Assembly: GCA_013203415.1 (NCBI GenBank)
Contig: JABMQE010000056.1
Coordinates: forward strand, 1 to 8,952
Origin: Candidatus Falkowiibacteriota bacterium
Lineage (GTDB): Bacteria; Patescibacteriota; Patescibacteriia; UBA2591; JABMQE01
Reading direction: 5' to 3'
Length of the DNA stretch: 8,952 bases
Made by a program: the position numbers and the translations under genes. The notes under the pieces were generated by a model. That model was not told the DNA's origin, made no database searches, and worked only from the letters and a program-made list of their open reading frames with translations. Positions 1 to 4,613 of the stretch are shown piece by piece; position 1 is the stretch's first letter, and each line of letters opens with the position of its first letter.

Positions 1-88
1 CCTTAGAGGCGAGTGGAGACCCTGAGCGAGCGGAGCGAGTCGAAGGGCTCTTTTCTTCTGGTTTCTTTTTTTTGCCAAATAATGCCAT
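1..88 (-). CDS. rplW: Large-subunit ribosomal protein uL23 (L23), N-terminal fragment cut by the left edge
   Basis: The minus strand has an ATG at 88-86, five bases after the rplD stop, and the frame stays open to the window edge (29 codons). It begins MALFGKKKKPEEK and continues SPSTRSARSGSPLASK. In S10 operons rplW directly follows rplD, and a basic N-terminal extension is common in uL23 of reduced bacteria, so the call rests mainly on position and start; the conserved uL23 core is outside the window. Codons 14-24 are formed by a copy of the palindromic repeat at 19-49, giving PSTRSARSGS, almost the same peptide and the same frame as two copies in the Phd-like protein at 4611-5450. No Shine-Dalgarno sequence is visible. 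The alternative is a spurious short frame, which the tight spacing makes less likely. Confidence 0.78.
   Translation of the reverse strand, partial: MALFGKKKKPEEKSPSTRSARSGSPLASK
19..49. repeat. Palindromic repeat copy R1 (CCCTGAGCGAG...CGAAGGG family), inside rplW
   Basis: ACCCT and AGGG(C)T ends flank a GAGCGAGCGGAGCGAG core. It is closely related to the copies at 4684-4715 and 4798-4829. It lies inside the predicted N-terminal extension of rplW and is read in the same frame as those two copies. Confidence 0.85.
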
Positions 89-93
89 AAGAT

Positions 94-840
94 TTATTTA
101 TCAAATGTTTGTTCTATTTTCTTAGCTCCTCCAACACTCGTCAAAACGAACTCATTACCCAATATATCTAACACATTAACATCCTGCGCCCTGCCACAAG
201 AAAGCCATTTAATATTTTTACATGCTCTTTGCGCCTTCTCATCCTTTTTTTCTAAAAGCAAAAGTACTTTCTTTGGTTTTATCTTCTTGGTTTTCTTGAT
301 ATCATCCGTATCGTTTGTTTTCTTGTTTTCTTGTTTTTCCTGTCCCGAGCTTTGTCGAGGGATTGTTTTCTTAACAACCCCGCCACCAAGCACCTTACTT
401 AAATTACCAATAAGCTTCGCCATCTCTCTCGTCTTCCCATCTTTGATACTAAATCCATCCAAAAGCACCAAGTTCCCATCCTTAACTCTATCCGACAAAC
501 ACATCCTTATCGCCGTCCTTTTCATCTTCGTATTTATTTTTTTTGAAAAGTTTCTTTCTTTGGTCGGACCAAACGTCACTCCACCGCCAACCCACAAAGG
601 TGAGCGAATGGAACCATGTCTGGCTCTACCAGTTCCTTTTTGACGCCAGGGCTTTCTGCCACCGCCACGAACCTCGCTTCTGTCTTTAGTGTGCGCCAAA
701 ACCTGCCTTTTATTTCCCATCATTGCTACTGCTACTTGATGCACCACCTCTTTTTTTATTTTAACACCAAAAACTTTATCGCTTAAATCTTGCGAACCTG
801 TAACCGCTCCGTCTTGATTGTAAACCTTGACTTTTAGCAT
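94..840 (-). CDS. rplD: Large-subunit ribosomal protein uL4 (L4) with an expanded insertion
   Basis: uL4 is an early assembly protein of the 50S subunit that lines the exit tunnel; in some bacteria it also represses its own operon. The family signature is clear: KGTGRARHGSIRSPLWVGGG (residues 68-87) is the rRNA-binding tunnel loop, and the C-terminal part (188-248) has the expected KKVLLLL and VLDILGNEFVLTS strands. At 248 residues it is about 40 longer than the usual length near 205. The excess is one lysine-rich, low-complexity insertion at about 152-188. It holds IPRQSSGQ (160-167, from a palindromic repeat) and QENKKT (170-175, from a sequence also found in rplC). The surrounding fold looks intact, so the protein is probably functional. 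No Shine-Dalgarno sequence precedes the ATG; a promoter candidate lies just upstream. It is split from rplC by a 433-base gap holding an opposite-strand gene. Confidence 0.96.
   Translation of the reverse strand: MLKVKVYNQDGAVTGSQDLSDKVFGVKIKKEVVHQVAVAMMGNKRQVLAHTKDRSEVRGGGRKPWRQKGTGRARHGSIRSPLWVGGGVTFGPTKERNFSKKINTKMKRTAIRMCLSDRVKDGNLVLLDGFSIKDGKTREMAKLIGNLSKVLGGGVVKKTIPRQSSGQEKQENKKTNDTDDIKKTKKIKPKKVLLLLEKKDEKAQRACKNIKWLSCGRAQDVNVLDILGNEFVLTSVGGAKKIEQTFDK
314..333. repeat. 20-base repeat encoding QENKKT, copy in rplD
   Basis: The plus-strand sequence TTTGTTTTCTTGTTTTCTTG is identical to 1350-1369 in rplC. Both copies are read in the same frame on the minus strand as QENKKT, in a disordered lysine-rich segment of a ribosomal protein. 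A looser relative lies in the spacer upstream of tuf, near 4487-4517. Confidence 0.8.
343..362. repeat. Palindromic repeat (CCCGA...TCGAGGG type) inside rplD
   Basis: TCCCGAGCTTTGTCGAGGGA has complementary TCCC/GGGA ends. It closely resembles the intergenic hairpin at 1186-1203 (CCCGACTTTAGTCGAGGG). Here it is translated as IPRQSSGQ in the uL4 insertion. Confidence 0.8.
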
Positions 841-852
841 ATAGCATGCTAT
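841..852. promoter_or_regulatory. Perfect 12-base palindrome next to the rplD start
   Basis: ATAGCATGCTAT is fully self-complementary and abuts the rplD ATG, spanning the predicted start of transcription. It could be an operator or a small RNA hairpin over the translation start; nothing else in the window says which. A second palindrome, TTTGACTCAAA, lies at 871-881 over the predicted -35 box. Confidence 0.3.
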
Positions 853-880
853 TATTACAAATTATAATAATTTGACTCAA
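851..880 (-). promoter_or_regulatory. Candidate promoter for rplD
   Basis: On the minus strand TTGAGT (880-875) is followed after 17 bases by TAATAA (857-852), or after 18 by AATAAT (856-851). A start of transcription near 846 would give rplD a 5' leader of only about 5 bases. A separate promoter makes sense because rplD is cut off from rplC by an opposite-strand gene and its hairpins. Both boxes differ from consensus, so this is a moderate call. Confidence 0.45.
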
Positions 881-905
881 AATTTATCCTGTACACATTC
901 CCTGT

Positions 906-916
906 AAAGGAGGTGA
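906..916 (+). promoter_or_regulatory. Strong Shine-Dalgarno site of the 59-residue protein
   Basis: AAAGGAGGTGA is followed by 8 bases and then GTG. It fixes the start at 922. It stands out because almost no other gene in the window has a recognisable SD. Confidence 0.85.
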
Positions 917-921
917 GAAAG

Positions 922-1101
922 GTGCAAAAAACACCAAATATCGTCGTGGGAATCGCCCTAATCGTCGTAGGAGCGATTCTTGCCTTCCAAAGCATCGAAA
1001 TGATGCAGGTTTGGTCTTGGCACCACCTTGTGATACAAATCATAGGTGGCGCTGTAACCTTCGGGGCGGGGTTAGTGAGAACATTCTGGCGAAACTCATA
1101 G
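922..1101 (+). CDS. Small two-helix membrane protein of unknown function, opposite-strand gene
   Basis: I do not recognise this 59-residue protein. The start is the GTG at 922: AAAGGAGGTGA at 906-916, an almost perfect anti-16S match, lies 8 bases upstream, and the earlier in-frame GTG at 913 overlaps that site and cannot be used with it. After MQKTPN, residues 7-24 (IVVGIALIVVGAILAFQS) form one hydrophobic helix; about 34-52 (WHHLVIQIIGGAVTFGAGL) form a second, with positive charge (RTFWRNS) at the end. It is the only plus-strand gene here and sits between rplC and rplD. Its G+C is about 49% (88 of 180 by hand count) and it has its own terminator at 1127-1172. Strong SD, strand, composition and terminator together suggest an inserted, self-contained unit. 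I found no convincing promoter. Confidence 0.72.
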   Translation: MQKTPNIVVGIALIVVGAILAFQSIEMMQVWSWHHLVIQIIGGAVTFGAGLVRTFWRNS

Positions 1102-1126
1102 CCCCTCGAAGCTGGAAGAGAACCAT

Positions 1127-1172
1127 ACGGCATCGCACGGACTTACGAGTCCCGCGGTGCCGTTCTTTTTTT
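1127..1172 (+). terminator. Strong intrinsic terminator of the 59-residue protein gene
   Basis: The arm ACGGCATCGCACGGACT (1127-1143) pairs with AGTCCCGCGGTGCCGT (1148-1163) across a TACG loop, with one wobble pair and one extra base. TTCTTTTTTT follows. It starts 25 bases after the stop codon. Reverse-strand transcripts from rplC into rplD would also carry this GC-rich hairpin, but without a U-tract on that side. Confidence 0.85.
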
Positions 1173-1185
1173 CACTATGTTTCTA

Positions 1186-1264
1186 CCCGACTTTAGTCGA
1201 GGGTTAAGCGACTTTAGTCGCTTACGCCGTTAGGCTAAAGCCTCACGACCCTCAGCTAAAGCTG
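1186..1264. repeat. Cluster of four small palindromes with CTTTAG/CTAAAG cores
   Basis: Four hairpins follow each other: CGACT-TT-AGTCG (1188-1199, with outer CCC/GGG), AAGCGACT-TT-AGTCGCTT (1206-1223), AGGCT-AA-AGCCT (1232-1243) and CAGCT-AA-AGCTG (1253-1264). All have a two-base loop and a TTTAG or CTAAAG core; the first two share CGACTTTAGTCG. GAGGGT (1199-1204) can also pair with ACCCTC (1248-1253), closing the cluster. It begins 10 bases after the rplC stop, so it forms the 3' end of the rplC message. Confidence 0.75.
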
Positions 1265-1273
1265 GATAAAAAT

Positions 1274-1993
1274 TTATTTTTTCTCGTCTTCCTTCTTTAT
1301 CTCATCAACCTTGCCACTCCCACCTTCCTCGTCCTTGATTTCTTGATTTTTTGTTTTCTTGTTTTCTTGAACGTCGAGCTTCATTTCTCCCAAACCAACA
1401 ATCCTAAGCAAAGAATTCCTCGCTCCAGGCACCGCTCCTTTTATATAAATCAAATTATTCTCTGGTTCTACTTTAGCAATTTCCAAATTAGTAACCGTCA
1501 CCTGCCCCCCGCCCATTCGTCCAGGCATTCTTTTGCCTGGGAAAACTCTGGCTGGATCTGTTGCTCCGATTGAACCGGGCATTCTTAACTGGTCTTTATG
1601 CCCGTGGCTCGCCGGACTGCCATGAAATCCATGCCGTCTAACCACGCCCTGAAATCCCTTTCCCTTGGATACGCCTGTCACTTTCACCTTATCACCAATC
1701 TCAAAAACAGCAGTCGTAATTTTGTCCCCCTTTTTCAGTTCGGCCTTCTCGTCCTCTCTAAACTCTATTAAATACCGATAATTACCCAATTTCTTCAAAT
1801 GCCCTGATTCTGGCTTATTTAATTTCTTCTTTTCCCCAAATCCAACCTGGAAAGCAATGTAACCATCCTTGTCCTTGTTTCTAACTTGAGTCACCTGGCA
1901 TGGGCCTGCCTTAACCTTAGTTACTGGCACAACCGTCCCGTCATCCTTAAATATCTGACTCATTTCTAATTTTTTTCCTAAAATAAACTTCAT
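1274..1993 (-). CDS. rplC: Large-subunit ribosomal protein uL3 (L3) with a charged C-terminal tail
   Basis: uL3 initiates 50S assembly and reaches the peptidyl-transferase centre. The family marks are the start MKFILGKKLEMSQIF, the GVSKGKGFQGVVRRHGF stretch (107-123), and the PGSIGATDPARVFPGKRMPG loop (139-158) followed by RMGG (159-162), which is the extension toward the catalytic centre. The core ends near residue 207. Residues 209-239 are a tail of almost only Q, E, N, K and D that the usual 205-210-residue protein lacks; its first part (QENKKT, 209-214) comes from the 20-base repeat shared with rplD. No Shine-Dalgarno sequence precedes the ATG. A TATAAT lies 2 bases upstream of the start but has no -35 box. 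A candidate attenuator and inverted repeats lie between it and rpsJ. Confidence 0.97.
   Translation of the reverse strand: MKFILGKKLEMSQIFKDDGTVVPVTKVKAGPCQVTQVRNKDKDGYIAFQVGFGEKKKLNKPESGHLKKLGNYRYLIEFREDEKAELKKGDKITTAVFEIGDKVKVTGVSKGKGFQGVVRRHGFHGSPASHGHKDQLRMPGSIGATDPARVFPGKRMPGRMGGGQVTVTNLEIAKVEPENNLIYIKGAVPGARNSLLRIVGLGEMKLDVQENKKTKNQEIKDEEGGSGKVDEIKKEDEKK
1350..1369. repeat. 20-base repeat encoding QENKKT, copy in rplC
   Basis: Identical to 314-333 in rplD and read in the same frame. It begins the charged C-terminal tail of uL3, which suggests the tail arose from repeat sequence rather than by gradual growth. Confidence 0.8.
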
Positions 1994-2006
1994 AAATTAT
2001 AGATGC

Positions 2007-2106
2007 AAAACTACGAAAGCACATGCGAAATGTGCGAAAATGCGAAAAGCGAATCCAGCTAAATTTCGCATTTTCGTAGTTTCGCATATTTCGCATTTTT
2101 CGTATC
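2007..2106. repeat. Inverted cluster of TGCGAAA repeats upstream of rplC
   Basis: The left half carries several TGCGAAA words and the right half carries TTTCGCA words. AAACTACGAAA (2008-2018) pairs with TTTCGTAGTTT (2072-2082), and ATGCGAAAT (2023-2031) pairs with ATTTCGCAT (2063-2071). Together they form one imperfect stem of about 20 pairs with a four-base bulge. It ends about 15 bases before the rplC start codon. Confidence 0.75.
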
Positions 2107-2112
2107 ATGAAT

Positions 2113-2141
2113 AAAAAAACTAGCCCAAAACCAGAACTAGT
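2113..2141 (-). terminator. Intrinsic terminator hairpin upstream of rplC
   Basis: An 8-pair stem with two G-T wobbles, a 7-base loop and then TTTTTT on the minus strand. It could end a share of the rpsJ transcripts; see the attenuator entry for the competing structure. Confidence 0.55.
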
Positions 2142-2176
2142 GTTGATTCTCCTCAACTTAGAGTTCACTTGGTTTT
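2113..2176 (-). promoter_or_regulatory. Candidate transcription attenuator between rpsJ and rplC
   Basis: In the minus-strand RNA, a long hairpin can form: AAAACCA and GAACT (2176-2162) pair with AGTTC and TGGTTTT (2138-2127), with an inner GTTG/CAAC stem (2157-2142) around an AGGAGAAT loop. A second hairpin, ACTAGTTC/GGGCTAGT (2141-2119), is followed by a T-run (2118-2113) and has terminator form. The two share 2127-2141 and cannot form together, which is the usual antiterminator/terminator arrangement. It lies after rpsJ and before rplC, so it could set expression of rplC and genes beyond. The ligand, if any, is not evident. Confidence 0.5.
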
Positions 2177-2373
2177 TATTGCTTATTTAAAAAATTAATT
2201 AATTCTCCAATAATTCTAATGCCCTTCAAGCTAACGTTTTTCCAAAAGGAATCTTATTAGCCCGAAAGCATAGAATCTGTTTCAAAAATTATTCGCAAAT
2301 ACAATTCGCAAATATCCGCATATAAATTCGTGTGATTCACCACAACCAAAGCCATCAACACCTTTCTAATATG

Positions 2374-2739
2374 CTACATTTTTATCTCAACATCAACTCC
2401 CGCCGGCAAATTTAAACTTGTTAACGAATCAACTGTCTTTGCGCTTGGCTCTATAATATCAATCAAACGCTTATGGGTTCTCATTTCGTACTGGTCTCTT
2501 GAATCCTTATGAACAAAAGAAGATTTATTAACCGTGTACTTGCTCTTCTCTGTTGGCAAAGGAACCGGACCAACAATCTTTGCTCCGCTCCGCTCCGCTG
2601 TCTCAATAATAATCTTTGCTGTCTGATCAATCACTTTATGATCAAAAGCCTTTACTCTGATTCTAATTCTGGGAACAGATGTTTCCAAAGAATTATTATC
2701 ATTATCATTGTTCTCTTGTGGTTTCTTCTCGTCTGCCAT
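2374..2739 (-). CDS. rpsJ: Small-subunit ribosomal protein uS10 (S10) with an N-terminal extension
   Basis: uS10 belongs to the 30S head and, in other bacteria, also acts as NusE in antitermination. The core is unmistakable: RIRIRVKAFDHKVIDQTAK (24-42), GAKIVGPVPLPTEK (52-65), the loop with SSFVHKDSRDQYEMRTHKR (73-91), and the end of typical form (LNLPAGVDVEIKM). The protein has 121 residues against about 102 in the family; the extra is a polar start, PQENNDNDNNS, with no internal Met that could serve instead. No Shine-Dalgarno sequence is visible. It normally opens the S10 operon; here it follows tuf and a small Cys-rich gene. Confidence 0.97.
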   Translation of the reverse strand: MADEKKPQENNDNDNNSLETSVPRIRIRVKAFDHKVIDQTAKIIIETAERSGAKIVGPVPLPTEKSKYTVNKSSFVHKDSRDQYEMRTHKRLIDIIEPSAKTVDSLTSLNLPAGVDVEIKM

Positions 2740-2761
2740 TTAATTTTAAATATCAAATTAA

Positions 2762-3058
2762 TTATAAACCATGAACACTGCCGAACAAATCAACATATAT
2801 TTCATCTACTGTGTTTGGCATACCGGGTATTTTCATCCCACAACCATATTCGATTCCTACTTTATGCCCAAAAAAAGTCCTTCTCGATTCTTTAACCCCG
2901 CATCCCTCGCATCTAAAACCGCAACCGTCCAACACTCCTTCCCACCTGGATTCAAATTTTTTAGAAACAATCGATTTGGCATAATCCTTTGTTATCCACG
3001 GAGACCAAATCGCCATTCCCAAAACTATAAAAATCAAAATTAATAACTTTTTTACCAT
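2762..3058 (-). CDS. Small Cys-rich protein with an N-terminal membrane segment, unknown function
   Basis: I do not recognise this 98-residue protein. MVKK is followed by a hydrophobic helix (LLILIFIVLGMAIWSPWI, about 5-22), which fits a signal peptide or membrane anchor with the rest outside the cell. The outer part has four Cys close together in CGFRCEGCG plus one in YGCG, spaced as for disulfides or metal binding. It lies in the same direction between tuf and rpsJ, 53 bases after tuf and 22 bases before rpsJ, so it is probably co-transcribed. Cys-rich secreted character is shared with the product at 5932-6414, though I see no clear sequence similarity. The hydrophobic start and good fit in the gap argue that it is real. 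Confidence 0.7.
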   Translation of the reverse strand: MVKKLLILIFIVLGMAIWSPWITKDYAKSIVSKKFESRWEGVLDGCGFRCEGCGVKESRRTFFGHKVGIEYGCGMKIPGMPNTVDEIYVDLFGSVHGL

Positions 3059-3077
3059 ATCTATTTAACCTACGAAA

Positions 3078-3102
3078 GGACGGCCCCAAATAGGAGCCGT
3101 CC
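3078..3102 (-). terminator. GC-rich hairpin after tuf
   Basis: GGACGGCTCC and GGGGCCGTCC form a 10-pair stem with a TATTT loop, 9 bases after the tuf stop. Only TTTCG follows, so termination would be weak. It may instead protect or process the 3' end of the abundant tuf message, while allowing transcription into the small gene and rpsJ. Confidence 0.55.
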
Positions 3103-3111
3103 ATTGTATAT

Positions 3112-4302
3112 TTATTTTATAATCTTAGTTACTACGCCAGCACCAACTGTATGACCGCCTTCGCGAATAGCAAATTTACTTTGCTCTTCCAATGCAACTG
3201 GTCCAATCAATTTAACTTTAAGTTTAACAGTATCGCCTGGCATCACCATTTCTGTACCTTCTGGAAGCTCGACATCACCGGTTATATCTGTGGTTCTAAT
3301 ATAGAACTGTGGTTTGTATCCCTTAAAGAATGGGGTATGTCGTCCGCCTTCCTCTTTTGTTAGGATATAAACTTCGCATTCAAACTCGGTATGAGGAGTA
3401 ATACTGCCCGGCTTGGCTAAAACTTGGCCTCTTTCAACATCTTCCTTTTTAGTGCCTCGAAGCAAAATGCCTGCATTATCACCAGCCTTGCCTTCATCCA
3501 ATTGCTTGTTAAACATCTCGATACCAGTTACCACTGTTTTTTGGGTTTCTCTAAGACCAACAATTTCTATCTCTCCGTTAAGATTAACTATTCCTCTCTC
3601 AATCCTGCCAGTTACAACTGTACCCCGGCCCTCGATTGAGAAAATATCTTCAACCGGCATAAGGAAAGGTTTTTCAGTATCCCTAACCGGATCTGGAATA
3701 TATTCGTCCAAGGCCTTCATAAGATCTAAAATTGGCTTTTGGGCTTCGGCGTCAGTTGGGTTTTCCATTGCCTTAAGAGCTGAACCGCGAATAATTGGTA
3801 TTTCATCTCCAGGGAATTCATATTTCTTAAGCAAATCTTTTACCTCTTCCTCAACCAAGTCAATCAGCTCTGGATCGCTCACTTGGTCGACTTTGTTTAA
3901 GAAAACAATAATTGCCGGTACTCCAACCTGGCGAGCCAAAAGAATATGCTCGCGGGTTTGTGGCATCGGGCCATCAGCAGCACTTACCACTAAAATTGCG
4001 CCATCCATCTGAGCCGCGCCTGTAATCATATTTTTAATATAGTCCGCGTGTCCTGGACAATCCACATGAGCATAATGCCTTTTTTCTGTTTCATACTCGC
4101 AATGATGGGTTGCAATCGTAATACCACGCTCCTTTTCTTCTGGAGCGTTATCAATGTCTTCATACTTCTCTACCCTCGCTTTACCGCCAGTTGCGGCTAA
4201 AACTTGAGTAATCGCCGAAGTCAAAGTGGTTTTTCCATGGTCAACGTGACCAATTGTTCCCACATTCACGTGGGGTTTGCTTCTGTCAAATTGTTCTGCC
4301 AT
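3112..4302 (-). CDS. tuf: Translation elongation factor Tu (EF-Tu)
   Basis: EF-Tu is the GTPase that delivers aminoacyl-tRNA to the ribosome. The protein is full length (396 residues) and all GTP-binding motifs are intact: GHVDHGKT (18-25), ERGIT (58-62), DCPGH with the catalytic His (81-85), NKVD (136-139) and GSALK (173-177). Domains 2 and 3 end in the usual FAIREGGHTVGAGVV. Upstream, GGAG lies 11 bases before the ATG as a plausible Shine-Dalgarno site, one of the few here. A leader with two strong hairpins precedes it and a GC-rich hairpin follows it. The usual neighbour fusA is about 2.65 kb away, separated by the toxin-antitoxin cassette. Confidence 0.99.
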   Translation of the reverse strand: MAEQFDRSKPHVNVGTIGHVDHGKTTLTSAITQVLAATGGKARVEKYEDIDNAPEEKERGITIATHHCEYETEKRHYAHVDCPGHADYIKNMITGAAQMDGAILVVSAADGPMPQTREHILLARQVGVPAIIVFLNKVDQVSDPELIDLVEEEVKDLLKKYEFPGDEIPIIRGSALKAMENPTDAEAQKPILDLMKALDEYIPDPVRDTEKPFLMPVEDIFSIEGRGTVVTGRIERGIVNLNGEIEIVGLRETQKTVVTGIEMFNKQLDEGKAGDNAGILLRGTKKEDVERGQVLAKPGSITPHTEFECEVYILTKEEGGRHTPFFKGYKPQFYIRTTDITGDVELPEGTEMVMPGDTVKLKVKLIGPVALEEQSKFAIREGGHTVGAGVVTKIIK

Positions 4303-4320
4303 TTTTTTGTATTCTCCGTT

Positions 4321-4374
4321 GAGGTAGCCCCAGCACCAGAACTCGCTACGCTCGTTCGGTGCGGGGCAAACCTC
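4321..4374 (-). promoter_or_regulatory. Long hairpin in the tuf leader
   Basis: GAGGT, GCCCC, GCACC and GAAC on one arm pair with GTTC, GGTGC, GGGGC and ACCTC on the other, about 19 pairs with single- or double-base interruptions. The tip carries GAACGAGCG...GCGAGTTC, related to the dispersed repeats. Its base lies 18 bases from the tuf ATG and next to the likely GGAG site. It could influence tuf translation or mRNA stability. Confidence 0.5.
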
Positions 4375-4394
4375 CTCTAATCAAGGGGAGCCTG

Positions 4395-4434
4395 CCCTGA
4401 ACCCGAGCGAACGAAGTGAGCGAGTGGTTTAGGG
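4395..4434. repeat. Palindromic repeat in the tuf leader
   Basis: CCCTGAACC (4395-4403) and GGTTTAGGG (4426-4434) pair with one wobble around a GAGCGAACGAAGTGAGCGAG core. The core matches the family found in rplW and in the Phd-like gene, but the closing arms differ. Confidence 0.65.
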
Positions 4435-4582
4435 TTTTATCCAACTACCTACGAAATTTTACTTATTTATTAATTTACAAATTTATTGTTTTCTTGCTTT
4501 TTTGTTTTTTTGCTTTCTTAAACTTATATTAACAAACTTTTCTAAAAAACACAAGCAAAATCACCCTTCACTCAGTCTAAAA

Positions 4583-4613
4583 AGCTAATAAGCTACAAGC
4601 AGCTAAGAAGCTA
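4583..4613. repeat. Paired AGCTAAxAAGCTA repeats at the 3' end of the Phd-like gene
   Basis: AGCTAATAAGCTA (4583-4595) and AGCTAAGAAGCTA (4601-4613) differ at one base and are 5 bases apart. The second overlaps the TAG stop of the Phd-like gene. On the minus strand AGCTTATTAGCTTTTT could make a very weak terminator. Confidence 0.55.

Larger units (their letters stand above)
1994..2373. other. 380-base spacer between rpsJ and rplC
   Basis: No gene is supported here. From right to left it holds degenerate ATTCGCAAAT-type repeats (2288-2331), an unremarkable AT-rich stretch (about 2180-2285), the candidate attenuator (2113-2176), and the TGCGAAA inverted repeats (2007-2106). The open frame at 1947-2168 (minus) reads through the repeats (RKMRNMRNYENAKF) and is not protein-like. 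In compact S10 operons this spacer is normally a few tens of bases. Confidence 0.7.
4303..4610. other. 308-base leader and spacer upstream of tuf
   Basis: No gene is supported. Going toward tuf it holds paired AGCTAAxAAGCTA repeats, an AT-rich stretch (about 4441-4560) with A-rich words related to the QENKKT repeat, then two GC-rich hairpins (4395-4434 and 4321-4374). A tuf promoter is expected in the AT-rich part, but I could not find boxes good enough to call. Confidence 0.65.

Noticed and set aside
872..900. TTGACT on the plus strand as -35 box for the 59-residue gene
   Set aside because: No -10-like box at 16-18 bases, and transcription would begin on top of the SD.
855..1133. Minus-strand open frame of 92 codons opposite the 59-residue gene
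   Set aside because: The plus-strand frame has a perfect SD, helices and a terminator; this one has none and looks like its shadow.
1186..1264. CRISPR array
   Set aside because: The units are self-complementary hairpins of different sequence without constant repeats and spacers.
1996..2001. TATAAT two bases upstream of the rplC ATG
   Set aside because: No -35 box at a usable distance, and the transcript would start inside the gene.
2144..2153. AGGAG in the attenuator loop as a Shine-Dalgarno site for a leader peptide
   Set aside because: No start codon with a sensible open frame follows.
1947..2168. Minus-strand open frame of 73 codons between rpsJ and rplC
   Set aside because: It reads through the TGCGAAA repeats and overlaps the start of rplC; repeat-derived sequence.
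3413..4012. Open frame of 199 codons on the plus strand inside tuf
   Set aside because: Antisense to the fully conserved EF-Tu; Ser/Pro/Thr-rich translation typical of a shadow frame.
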